Assembly: GCA_046348685.1 (NCBI GenBank)
Contig: JAXMDT010000016.1
Span: 1-42,178 of the forward strand
Length of the DNA: 42,178 nucleotides
Direction of reading: 5' to 3'
DNA from: JAXMDT01 sp046348685
GTDB lineage: Bacteria; Pseudomonadota; Alphaproteobacteria; Rickettsiales; UBA998
Shown here: positions 23,385-31,444 of the stretch, one piece after another
Layout of the letters: every line of letters starts with the position of its first letter
Position numbering within the stretch: position 1 is the stretch's first letter
The notes under the pieces: model-generated
Database searches by the model: none
What the model saw: the letters and a program-made list of their open reading frames with translations, nothing else
Told to the model about the DNA's origin: nothing
Translations under genes and position numbers: made by a program

Positions 23385-24347
23385 ATGTTATTCGGTTTTC
23401 TTGAAATTTTTGGCGGGCTGGCGCTTCTCGTACTCGGTGGTGAGGGCCTTGTGCGCGGCGCGGTGACGATCGCACGGCATCTCGGCGTGCCGTTGATGAT
23501 TATCGGGCTAACCATTGTTTCCTGCGGCACCGCTTTGCCTGAACTGATGATTAGCGCACGTGCGTCGAGCATGGGCTATTCGGAAATGGCGCTCGGCAAT
23601 ATCATCGGCAGCAATATCACGAATATTTTTCTGGTTGTCGGCCTTACCGCAATCTTGTGCCCAATCGCCGTCACGCATAAAATTATCCGTCAGGATGCGC
23701 CTTTGCTGCTTGGCGTTGCTGCGGCATTCATAGCTTTTTGCCTGGATGACGAATTGTCCCGCATCGAGGCCCTTATTTTGCTGGGCATCAGCATTGCTTA
23801 TACAATTTATACAATCCTGAAAGCGAAAGCAGATAACGATGCAGTGCTTCTGAAAGAAATTGAGGAAGAAACCAATCTGCAGATTCCGGTGTGGCGCGCA
23901 GGTTTCTACCTGCTTGCAGGCCTGGCGCTCCTTGTCGGCGGCTCAGAAATCCTGATCAAAGGCGGGATCGATCTGGCAGGAAATCTTGGCGTTTCGCAAG
24001 CGGTTATTGCGCTGACCGTATTCGCTTTCGGTTCTTCTTTGCCGGAATTAGTCACGGGCATTATCGCGGCGCGTCACAAGCACTCCGATATAGCGCTCGG
24101 CAATATCATCGGCAGCAACCTGTTCAACCTGACAATAGTAGCCGGCGTATCAGGCAGTATATATACAATTCCGGTCTCGGAACCTTTCATGAAAATCGAT
24201 CTGTTCGTGCTTGGCGGCGCCGTTGCGCTGCTATGGGGATTCATGATGCTGTCCCGCACGATCTATCGCTGGCAGGGAGCGTTATTCCTCGCGGCGTATG
24301 TTGCTTATATCGCCTTCCGCTATTATAACGGCGGCATCCTAGAATAA
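23385..24347 (+). CDS. Calcium/sodium antiporter of the CaCA family (YrbG-like)
   Basis: A 320-residue inner-membrane cation/Ca2+ exchanger. It shows the two inverted alpha-repeats that define the family: GTALPE (48-53) with GNIIGSN (71-77), and GSSLPE (216-221) with GNIIGSN (239-245). The acidic residues of the two repeats form the ion-binding site. About ten hydrophobic segments are present; the loop between the halves is short and has a charged stretch (about 145-165), like the bacterial YrbG type and NCX_Mj. The actual ion pair exchanged cannot be told. It is the first gene of the plus-strand run, ending 9 bases before secF. Confidence 0.9.
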   Translation: MLFGFLEIFGGLALLVLGGEGLVRGAVTIARHLGVPLMIIGLTIVSCGTALPELMISARASSMGYSEMALGNIIGSNITNIFLVVGLTAILCPIAVTHKIIRQDAPLLLGVAAAFIAFCLDDELSRIEALILLGISIAYTIYTILKAKADNDAVLLKEIEEETNLQIPVWRAGFYLLAGLALLVGGSEILIKGGIDLAGNLGVSQAVIALTVFAFGSSLPELVTGIIAARHKHSDIALGNIIGSNLFNLTIVAGVSGSIYTIPVSEPFMKIDLFVLGGAVALLWGFMMLSRTIYRWQGALFLAAYVAYIAFRYYNGGILE

Positions 24348-24356
24348 AGGTCACCT

Positions 24357-25289
24357 ATGCGCTTTCCCATTCGCTACTTTAAAGCAAAGACATCCATCAA
24401 CTTCATGCGCTGGCGATGGGTTTGGTTTTCGATTTCAATCGTCAGCATCACCTGCATCGTTCTGCTTTTGCTTACCAAAGGACTTAATTACGGTATCGAT
24501 TTTACAGGCGGTATATTGATGGAAGTGCGCACCGAAAAGGAAATGTCGCTTGCTCCGTTCCGTAAGGCGCTGGAAAAAGAAAATTTTGGTGAAGTGGCGC
24601 TGCAGAATTTCGGTGAGCGCAGGAATATTTTGATTCGCATTCAGACCAAGGCAAATACCGATCAGGCGAAAACGGTGGAGCGTGCCAAGGATATCGTTAA
24701 GCAGGTTGCCAGCGAATCGGTAGAATTCCGAAAAATCGACTATGTCGGGCCGACCGTTGGCAAAGAGTTGCTTAAATCGGGAATTCTCGCTTCAGGTCTC
24801 GCCCTTGGCGCCATCATGGTTTATCTCTGGTTCCGTTTTGAATGGCAATACGGCTTAGGCGGGTTGCTTGCGCTCATTCACGATGCAATTTTCGTTATCG
24901 GTTTTTATGCGGTCAGCGGGTTTGATTTCGGCCTGACGGCTGTGGCGGCGATTCTTACCATCATCGGCTACTCGATCAACGACTCGGTAGTGATCTATGA
25001 TCGCATTCGCGAAAATATGCGCAAATACAAACAAATGGGTCTTTCCGAGCTCATCAATCTTTCTATCAATGAAACGCTATCGCGTACCATCCTGACAGCA
25101 ACGACAACGCTTCTGGCTGCCATTGTGTTGTTGGTATTTGGCGGCGATGTCATTCGCGGATTCAGTGCGGCGCTGGTCTTTGGCATTGCGATCGGAACCT
25201 ATTCTTCTATCTATATTTCCGCGCCGATCTTAATCTATTTCGGCCGTGCACAGCTGCTCCGCCAGGAAACGGTCAAAGCAGCAGGGTAA
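24357..25289 (+). CDS. secF: Protein-export membrane protein SecF
   Basis: SecF works with SecD to pull exported proteins through SecYEG using the proton gradient. The 310-residue protein has one N-terminal transmembrane helix (about 22-40), the family motif GIDFTGG (46-52), the short periplasmic P1-like domain, VGPTVGKEL (130-138) and the conserved transmembrane motif SINDSVVIYDRIREN (206-220). Length is normal for a separate SecF. Unusually, secD is not next to it: the preceding gene is a cation antiporter and nothing like SecD or YajC appears in the window. The start ATG at 24357 follows AAAGG at a fitting distance. ribF follows after 3 bases. Confidence 0.95.
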   Translation: MRFPIRYFKAKTSINFMRWRWVWFSISIVSITCIVLLLLTKGLNYGIDFTGGILMEVRTEKEMSLAPFRKALEKENFGEVALQNFGERRNILIRIQTKANTDQAKTVERAKDIVKQVASESVEFRKIDYVGPTVGKELLKSGILASGLALGAIMVYLWFRFEWQYGLGGLLALIHDAIFVIGFYAVSGFDFGLTAVAAILTIIGYSINDSVVIYDRIRENMRKYKQMGLSELINLSINETLSRTILTATTTLLAAIVLLVFGGDVIRGFSAALVFGIAIGTYSSIYISAPILIYFGRAQLLRQETVKAAG

Positions 25290-25292
25290 TGC

Positions 25293-26240
25293 GTGCTTGT
25301 TCTTAGAAATCCCCAGAATTTGCCTTTAACGCTGCCGGATACGGCTCTGGCGATAGGAAATTTTGACGGATTCCATAAGGGCCACCAGGCAGTAATCAAC
25401 ACCATGCTGGACAAGGCGAAGGCAAGAAAACTGATGCCTTCCGTGCTTACGTTCGAACCGCATCCACGCATGTTTTTCAAACGCTCACAGGAGCCGCTTC
25501 GGATCGAAAAATTCAGCCGTAAGGCAGAAAGGCTCAAAGAGGCGGGCGTAGAGCTGCTTGTGGTGCTTACTTTTAACCAAGCGCTATCATCCATGTCTGC
25601 AGAGAATTTTGTCGATGATGTGCTTGTAGGGCGTCTGCGCGCTGCAGAGGTCATTACTGGTGAAAATTTCATGTTCGGCAAGAACCGTGCGGGCGATAGC
25701 GCATTTCTGATGCAAAAAGGCGTCGAGAAAGGATTTCGTTTTACCGCTGTTTCTCCAATTCACGACGCCGGCAATATTTATTCATCCACCGGTCTTCGGG
25801 GGGCACTTCATCATGGTGACATGAATCAAGCAGCCAAGTTGTTAGGACGCCCGTACGAGATAGAGGGCGTAGTCGTGCATGGGGACGGACGAGGAAAATC
25901 TCTCGGCGCTGCAACGGCCAATATACGCCTGGGCCCGATTTATGCGCCGCGTTATGGCATTTATGCCGTGCGATTCAAAAAAATCGGTGAGTCGTGCTGG
26001 CATGAAGGTGTCGCAAGTTTCGGAGTGCGGCCGACCTTCGGCAAAAATGATCCTGTTCTGGAAGTGCACGGGTTAAAGCCTCTGGCGCCTTTTTATGGTG
26101 AAAAATTGACAGTACAGTGGCTGGCATTCCTGCGTGACGAAATCGCTTACGATGATGTAGAAGCTTTGAAGACCCAGATTCAAAAAGATATCGCAACCGC
26201 TAGACAGAAATTAAAGGAGTTCCGGATTGAACAGGCGTAA
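25293..26240 (+). CDS. ribF: Bifunctional riboflavin kinase/FAD synthetase RibF
   Basis: RibF converts riboflavin to FMN and then FAD. The 315-residue protein has the N-terminal adenylyltransferase domain with IGNFDGFHKGH (21-31) and TGENFMFGKNRAGD (122-135), and the C-terminal riboflavin kinase domain starting near VVVHGDGRGKSLG (194-205), with YGIYAVRF and ASFGVRPTFG. The kinase motif, normally GxPTAN, reads GAATAN (205-210), so the proline is replaced by alanine while TAN is kept. The start is a GTG at 25293, because an ATG 4 bases earlier reads into a stop. No FMN riboswitch could fit in the 3-base gap after secF. In many proteobacteria ileS follows; here lspA does. Confidence 0.95.
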   Translation: MLVLRNPQNLPLTLPDTALAIGNFDGFHKGHQAVINTMLDKAKARKLMPSVLTFEPHPRMFFKRSQEPLRIEKFSRKAERLKEAGVELLVVLTFNQALSSMSAENFVDDVLVGRLRAAEVITGENFMFGKNRAGDSAFLMQKGVEKGFRFTAVSPIHDAGNIYSSTGLRGALHHGDMNQAAKLLGRPYEIEGVVVHGDGRGKSLGAATANIRLGPIYAPRYGIYAVRFKKIGESCWHEGVASFGVRPTFGKNDPVLEVHGLKPLAPFYGEKLTVQWLAFLRDEIAYDDVEALKTQIQKDIATARQKLKEFRIEQA

Positions 26241-26703
26241 TTTCATTATGGGAACAGGGCTATCCGCCATTATTATTGCTGCCGATCAGCTGGTAAAACA
26301 CTGGCTGGTGGTATTAATGCAGTCACATCCGCATGAGGCCTTGGCAATCACGCCGTTTTTCAACCTGGTTATGGTATGGAACCGCGGCATCAGTTTCGGC
26401 ATGTTCGCCGGTGATGATGCTCGGCATATACTGATAGGGATGACGAGCGTGATAGTCGTCGCGCTTTGTCTTTGGCTTTGGCGCGCCACCGAAAAACATA
26501 TCTGGGTGCCGCTGGGGCTGATCATTGGCGGTGCAACGGGTAACGTCATCGATCGCGTGCGCTGGGGCGCGGTCGCCGATTTTTTCGATTTTCATCTTGC
26601 AGAACGTCACTGGCCTGCTTTCAATGTGGCGGATAGTGCCATTGTCGTCGGCGTTATTCTTTTGCTCTGGATGAGTTTTTTTTCCAAAAAGCCATCCGCT
26701 TGA
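26227..26703 (+). CDS. lspA: Lipoprotein signal peptidase LspA (signal peptidase II)
   Basis: LspA cleaves the signal peptide of diacylglyceryl-modified prolipoproteins. The 158-residue membrane protein has four hydrophobic segments and the conserved boxes DQLVKH (20-25), NRGISFG (52-58), GNVIDR (105-110), and the catalytic aspartates D118 (in AVADFFDF) and D136 (in FNVADSA). The start is a TTG at 26227, 14 bases inside ribF, preceded by AAAGGAG at 7 bases; the only other nearby start is an internal ATG seven codons later. The next gene encodes a lipoprotein that should be its substrate. Confidence 0.94.
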   Translation: MNRRNFIMGTGLSAIIIAADQLVKHWLVVLMQSHPHEALAITPFFNLVMVWNRGISFGMFAGDDARHILIGMTSVIVVALCLWLWRATEKHIWVPLGLIIGGATGNVIDRVRWGAVADFFDFHLAERHWPAFNVADSAIVVGVILLLWMSFFSKKPSA

Positions 26704-26737
26704 TTTGCTGCTTCGCAAGCTTTATATGTGGATGCCT

Positions 26738-27340
26738 ATGACATTACGCACATACCATATCCTTCCTGTATTGCTCCTGCTCGCAGCGTGCGGCGGCGAT
26801 GACGTAAAAGAAACGTTGGGGCTTGATCACGACGCGCCGGATGAATTTACCGTCGTTTCGCGCCCACCGCTCACGGTTCCTAAGGAATTTTATCTTGTGC
26901 CGCCGACGCAGGGTGACGCCAGTAATTTCGGTGAAGACACCAGCCACGTAGCGCGCCAGCAACTGACAGGCAAAGCGCCGGATGCCAACGATATGACGTT
27001 GGAAGAGGCGCAGCGCGGCCTTGCAGATACGGCAGCGCCTGTGGTTCAATCAAGCTCGCTGGGCACGCCCGGTGAATCCTCATTGCTTAGAAATGCCGGG
27101 GCAGAGCATGCGGATCCTGACATCCGGAACAAACTCTATAGTGATACGCCGCCGGACGCAGAAAAACCCGGTATTCTGGAGAAGCTGCGCGGCAACCCCA
27201 ATGAAGAGCCAGTCGTCAACGCTAAAGAAGAATCCGAAAGGCTTCGCGCAAATAAAGATGCCGGCAAGCCGTTAAATCAGGGCGAAGTTAAAACAGAAGA
27301 TCCTAAAAGCAAAAGCGTGCTGGATCGCGTGTTTGAATAA
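26738..27340 (+). CDS. DUF3035 outer-membrane lipoprotein, BamF-like
   Basis: A predicted lipoprotein of 200 residues from the ATG at 26738. The short signal has basic residues, a hydrophobic core and a lipobox LLAAC with C18 as acylation site; ATGs at 26732 and 26726 and a TTG at 26705 are possible alternative starts. After the cysteine, LGLDHDAPDEFTVVSRPPLTVPKEFYLVPP is the defining block of DUF3035, which includes BamF, a BAM-complex lipoprotein first described in Caulobacter and restricted to alphaproteobacteria. The remainder is hydrophilic, rich in Asp, Glu, Lys and Pro and probably flexible. It sits directly after lspA, which would process it, and before two periplasmic M16 peptidase genes. 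Confidence 0.85.
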   Translation: MTLRTYHILPVLLLLAACGGDDVKETLGLDHDAPDEFTVVSRPPLTVPKEFYLVPPTQGDASNFGEDTSHVARQQLTGKAPDANDMTLEEAQRGLADTAAPVVQSSSLGTPGESSLLRNAGAEHADPDIRNKLYSDTPPDAEKPGILEKLRGNPNEEPVVNAKEESERLRANKDAGKPLNQGEVKTEDPKSKSVLDRVFE

Positions 27341-27345
27341 GTTTT

Positions 27346-28707
27346 ATGGGTTTTTACCGCTTAGTTCTTTCCACTTTTCTCATCATCATCTGTATTGGGT
27401 TTTTCCAGCCGGTATTTGCACTTAGTAAAATTACTTCTTCGACCTTCACACTTAAAAATGGCCTGAAAGTTGTCGTGATACCGCAACACCGCATTCCGGC
27501 GGTCGCGCATATTATCTTTTTTCATGCCGGTTCGTCCGATGATCCTCCGGGGCATTCCGGCGTGGCGCATTACCTTGAGCACATGATGTTCAAGGGGACA
27601 AAAAAATACCCGGAAGGCCAGTACGATCACATTATCGAGCGTATGGGCGGCACGCAGAATGCGTTTACGAGCCGCGATATGACGGCTTATTACGCAGTGG
27701 TGGCCAGCGAGCATCTGGAAAAAGTGATGGAGCTGGAATCCGACCGGTTTGAAAACTGGCAGCCGAGCGAGAAAACATTCCGCAGTGAGCGCGATGTCAT
27801 TACCGAAGAGCGTAGAACCAGAGTGGATAACGATCCTTCCGCGCAGCTCGGAGAGGCAATTCTCGCCGCGCTTTACCGCAACCATCCGTACCACACGCCG
27901 CTGATAGGCTGGATGCACGAAATACAGCGACTCGGGCTTGAAGACATCGAGCGCTTTTTTCGCGGCCATTATTCGCCAAACAATGCAATGTTATTATTAG
28001 TTGGCGACATTACGCCTGAAAAGGCAAAAACTCTGGCCGAAAAATATTATAATAATTGGAAAAAGACGCCGCTTTTGCCGCGTATCATGCGCGAGGAACC
28101 ACCGCGCATTACGGCTGAAACCATTGTACTGAAGCACCCCGAAGTGCGTCAGCCGCAATGGAGCCGCACCTATGATGCGCCAAGCTTGCTTTACGGAGAC
28201 AAATCATTAGTGGTGCCATTGATTGTCCTGGAGCAAGTGCTCGGCGGCGGCCAGACCAGCCTTCTTTATCAGGAATTGGTCGTGAAGCGTAAAATCGCTA
28301 CCGATGCCGATGCGGATTACAGCGGATATACGATTGGCCCTTCTCCATTTAGCGTGGATATCACCCCTGCAGCCAGCGTTACGTTTGACCAGATCGATGC
28401 CGCTTACCGCGACGTGTTGCGAGATGTTAAATTGAATGGCGTGGACCCCGCCGCATTAGCCCGCGCGAAAAACCTGATGAAAGCAAGCAGTATTTATTCG
28501 CGTGATGGGCTGGAGCGCCTTGCTTTCAATATCGGCCAGCTTTACATGCTGGGGCTAGATGAGAACTGGCTGGAAAACTGGCCGGAAATCATTGATGCTG
28601 TCACCAACGACCAGATCAAACAAGCGGCCACCAGCGTGCTTGTTAACGATCTTTCCATCACCGCCTATCTCTTGCCGAAAGCAGAAGCCAATGCGCGCAA
28701 ACATTAG
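27346..28707 (+). CDS. Zinc peptidase of family M16, catalytic subunit, secreted
   Basis: A 453-residue M16 (pitrilysin/processing peptidase-like) metalloprotease with an N-terminal signal peptide (about 1-25, hydrophobic LVLSTFLIIICIGFF). The inverted zinc motif is HYLEH (75-79); the third ligand is probably in VITEERR (151-157), at the usual spacing. A second, non-catalytic half of the M16 fold follows, with GGGQTSLLYQELVVKR. It probably degrades peptides in the periplasm. The stop overlaps the next gene, a second M16 protein without the zinc motif, by 17 bases. Such catalytic/non-catalytic pairs form heterodimers in known systems. Confidence 0.92.
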   Translation: MGFYRLVLSTFLIIICIGFFQPVFALSKITSSTFTLKNGLKVVVIPQHRIPAVAHIIFFHAGSSDDPPGHSGVAHYLEHMMFKGTKKYPEGQYDHIIERMGGTQNAFTSRDMTAYYAVVASEHLEKVMELESDRFENWQPSEKTFRSERDVITEERRTRVDNDPSAQLGEAILAALYRNHPYHTPLIGWMHEIQRLGLEDIERFFRGHYSPNNAMLLLVGDITPEKAKTLAEKYYNNWKKTPLLPRIMREEPPRITAETIVLKHPEVRQPQWSRTYDAPSLLYGDKSLVVPLIVLEQVLGGGQTSLLYQELVVKRKIATDADADYSGYTIGPSPFSVDITPAASVTFDQIDAAYRDVLRDVKLNGVDPAALARAKNLMKASSIYSRDGLERLAFNIGQLYMLGLDENWLENWPEIIDAVTNDQIKQAATSVLVNDLSITAYLLPKAEANARKH

Positions 28708-30028
28708 AATTCTGTTTTTGTTGATCGGAGTTCTCGTCTGGGGCAGTGCGGCTCAGGCGGCCAGAATTGAAGAGATAAAAACCGATGGCGGCATCACGGC
28801 GTGGATGTCCGAAGACAAAACGCTGCCGATCTTTTCGCTGCGCCTTTCCTTCGAGCATGGCGGCACCGCATATGATCCGGCAGGTAAGCAAGGGCTTGCC
28901 GTTTTCGCCACCAACGCAATGACAGAGGGCGCCGGTGATCTAGATAGCAAGGCGTTTCACGAAGCGCTGGAAGAAAAAGCAATCTCTATCGATGTCGGGG
29001 TAAATGAGGACCGCATTACAGTCAGTCTCGATAGCCTTAGCGAACACGCCGATGATGCGTTCGCGCTTCTCGCAAAAGTGTTGAAGCAACCGCGATTTGA
29101 AAAAGACGATGTTGAACGGGTGCGCACCGAATTGCTTACGGCTTTAAACCAATTACAGGAGGATCCGAACTACGCCGCCTCGCGTGCGTTCAGTGAAACG
29201 GCGTATAAAGGCCATCCGTATAGCCAGCCGGCATATGGCACGCCCGAGTCGCTGGCTACTATCACTGTTGATGATCTGAAAGCCTTTCATCAAAAACATT
29301 TCACAAAAACAGGTCTAATGCTTTCCATCAGCGGCGACCTCAGTAAGGAGCAGGTGAAAACGCTGCTTTCCAAAACGCTGGACGATCTGCCCAAAGGAGA
29401 AGCGATTGCGGCATTACCATCGGTGGATATTCAGGAATATGGCACTAAAGTGATCAACCGCGATGTGCCCCAGACGGTGGTTGGATTCGCTTTGCCAGGC
29501 GTGACACGCGATGATCCGATGTTTTATGCGGCCTATTTGATGAATTATAGTCTTGGCGGCAGTACGCTGACCGCCCGTCTGGGTGAGGATATTCGCCGAA
29601 AACATGGGCTTAGCTACTATGTAAATACCTATCTCGATGTAAACGATGCCTCACATATCTTAAAAGGCGGCATGGCGGTCCGGAATGATAAAGTCAAGGA
29701 AGCCATTGATCTTCTTAAGAAAAACATCAACTCCATTCCCGATCATCCTTTTTCGCAGGAAGAATTGGATTCTGCGAAGGATTATGTTATTGGCTCTTTT
29801 CCACTCAGCCTGGATACCAACCGCGAGTTTGCCAGTTACATGCAGATGATGCAGTGGTACAAGCTGGGCATCGACTATATCGACAAACGCAGCGACCATT
29901 TCCGCAGCGTGACCTTGCAGCAGGTGAATGATGCCGCCAAGCGTTTGTTAAACACAAAAAACTTACTTATCGTCGCAGTCGGCGGAGAGGACAAAAATGA
30001 AAAACAATCTCAAAACAGCAACCATTGA
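28691..30028 (+). CDS. M16-family protein without zinc motif, non-catalytic partner subunit
   Basis: A 445-residue M16-fold protein starting at the ATG at 28691, which gives a clear signal peptide (MRANIRILFLLIGVLVWGSA, cleaved after AQA). A longer in-frame reading begins inside the preceding gene and lacks a signal. The place where HxxEH should be reads GLAVFATNAMTEGAG, so the zinc ligands are absent. Other M16 features remain, such as GLMLSISGDLS and the YSLGGSTLTARLGEDIRRKHGLSY region. It probably pairs with the preceding zinc-containing subunit, like the alpha and beta subunits of mitochondrial processing peptidase. It overlaps that gene by 17 bases and pgi by 32 bases. Confidence 0.9.
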   Translation: MRANIRILFLLIGVLVWGSAAQAARIEEIKTDGGITAWMSEDKTLPIFSLRLSFEHGGTAYDPAGKQGLAVFATNAMTEGAGDLDSKAFHEALEEKAISIDVGVNEDRITVSLDSLSEHADDAFALLAKVLKQPRFEKDDVERVRTELLTALNQLQEDPNYAASRAFSETAYKGHPYSQPAYGTPESLATITVDDLKAFHQKHFTKTGLMLSISGDLSKEQVKTLLSKTLDDLPKGEAIAALPSVDIQEYGTKVINRDVPQTVVGFALPGVTRDDPMFYAAYLMNYSLGGSTLTARLGEDIRRKHGLSYYVNTYLDVNDASHILKGGMAVRNDKVKEAIDLLKKNINSIPDHPFSQEELDSAKDYVIGSFPLSLDTNREFASYMQMMQWYKLGIDYIDKRSDHFRSVTLQQVNDAAKRLLNTKNLLIVAVGGEDKNEKQSQNSNH

Positions 30029-31274
30029 AACCATGGCGCCTTATAGCGTTGACATGAAACAAGCCTATGTCGGTGTAAAGCCGATGGCGGAAGATACCAA
30101 AAAACGCCTGCAAAAAGATCTGCAGGAAATCGCCCAAAGCGGCGAAGGCGGATTTGTCAAATTGCCCGCTGACACTGACGCGCTGAAAAAAACAATGGCG
30201 GCTGCAGCCGACTTGCGCAGCCGTTTCAAGCACTTAGTCGTGGTCGGCACCGGTGGTTCCAGCCTTGGAGGACAGGCGCTGCGTCCGCTTAGCACCAATG
30301 CGAAAACCGAATACAGCGTTGAGTTTTTGGATAATGTCGATCCACATACGACGAGTCGCCTGCTAGAAAATCTCGCCTTTGAAAAAACAGGTTTTGCCTT
30401 CGTCAGCAAATCCGGCAATACGCTCGAGACCATGTCGCAGATGATCGTGCTGCTTGAAGCGCTTACGAAAAAAGTCGGCGAAGAAAACATCAAAAAACAT
30501 TGCGTAACCATCACTGAGCCGCCCGCATCGCCGATGCGTACGCTCTCTGAAAAATTTGGTATTCCGATCGTGACGCATGCGCCGGTCGGCGGTCGTTTCT
30601 CGGTGCTGTCGGCGGTGGGTATGTTCCCAGCCGCATTTCTCGGCCTCGATTGCGAAGCTTTCCATAAGGGTGCATCTGCTGTGCTCCAGCAGGGACTCGA
30701 CGATCTGGAATCACCGCTTTTTTCGGGTGCAGATTTTCAAAACCAGCATCATAATGCCGGCCGTACTGCACACGTGCTGATGACCTATAACGATCGCTTG
30801 GGCGCATTCGGTGAATGGTTCCGCCAGCTGGTAGCGGAAAGCCTTGGCAAAGAAGGCAAAGGCATCACGCCGATACCGGCACGCGGCACCGTAGACCAAC
30901 ACAGCATTTTGCAACTGTTTGAGGAAGGTGAAAACGACAAAATCTTCACCTTCATCCTTGCCGATTACGATGGCAAAGGGGCGCTGATTTCCGAGAAGCT
31001 TGCAAAAGAAGCGAAGTTCGACCTGATCGCCGGTAAGCATATGGGCGATATCATGGCAGCCTTTCAGAACGGTACCGTCGGTACGTTGGTGAAGACTGGT
31101 AAGGCGGTACGCATCATTCACATCGACAAAACCGATGAGTACACGATGGGTGCGCTCTTCATGCATTTCATGCTGGAGACGTCGCTGACGGCAAAGCTGC
31201 TCGGCATCAATGCTTATAATCAGCCGGGTGTTGAAGGCAGCAAAATACTAGCCAAGGAATATCTGAGCCGCTAG
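29997..31274 (+). CDS. pgi: Glucose-6-phosphate isomerase
   Basis: Pgi interconverts glucose 6-phosphate and fructose 6-phosphate. The 425-residue protein belongs to the short class (E. coli has about 549 residues). The sugar-phosphate loop GTGGSSLGG (84-92), SKSGNTLET (137-145), signature 1 GGRFSVLSAVG (198-208) and signature 2 AYNQPGVEGSK (406-416) are all present. The start at 29997 lies 32 bases inside the M16 gene and is supported by a strong ribosome-binding site (GGAGAGG 6 bases upstream). After the stop comes a stem-loop-rich gap before mutL. Confidence 0.95.
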   Translation: MKNNLKTATIETMAPYSVDMKQAYVGVKPMAEDTKKRLQKDLQEIAQSGEGGFVKLPADTDALKKTMAAAADLRSRFKHLVVVGTGGSSLGGQALRPLSTNAKTEYSVEFLDNVDPHTTSRLLENLAFEKTGFAFVSKSGNTLETMSQMIVLLEALTKKVGEENIKKHCVTITEPPASPMRTLSEKFGIPIVTHAPVGGRFSVLSAVGMFPAAFLGLDCEAFHKGASAVLQQGLDDLESPLFSGADFQNQHHNAGRTAHVLMTYNDRLGAFGEWFRQLVAESLGKEGKGITPIPARGTVDQHSILQLFEEGENDKIFTFILADYDGKGALISEKLAKEAKFDLIAGKHMGDIMAAFQNGTVGTLVKTGKAVRIIHIDKTDEYTMGALFMHFMLETSLTAKLLGINAYNQPGVEGSKILAKEYLSR

Positions 31275-31276
31275 AT

Positions 31277-31380
31277 AGCGCCGTCACAAGCGCTCGGTTT
31301 GCTGCAAACAACAGCTAACTGCGCTTCCGCTACTCATGTACGTTATGTACATTCCGTTGCGGTTCTCGTAAGCTGTTGTT
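31277..31380. repeat. Cluster of three stem-loops between pgi and mutL
   Basis: The 170-base gap between pgi and mutL holds three inverted repeats in a row. AGCGC/GCGCT (31277-31281 and 31290-31294) has a loop of 8. GTTTG-CTG-CAAAC covers 31297-31309. A long imperfect hairpin spans 31307-31380; its outer arms AACAACAGCT and AGCTGTTGTT match perfectly over 10 bases, the middle is mismatched, and the inner arms ATGTAC/GTACAT close around a short loop. The long hairpin is followed by TTTTC, so it may end pgi transcription. Its size and layout also suit a dispersed palindromic intergenic repeat. Confidence 0.6.
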
Positions 31381-31444
31381 TTCGCCTAAACCACGCATCT
31401 TGTGCCAGCACTATCTCGTGTATGAGAAACCGGAGAATTATCTA

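Noticed and set aside
25290..25292. An FMN riboswitch in front of ribF
   Set aside because: Only 3 bases separate secF and ribF, so there is no room for one, and ribF shares a transcript with secF.
31376..31444. A longer MutL starting at an upstream TTG
   Set aside because: The added 23 residues run out of the hairpin region and shift E29 from its family position; the GTG at 31445 with an upstream GGAG fits better.
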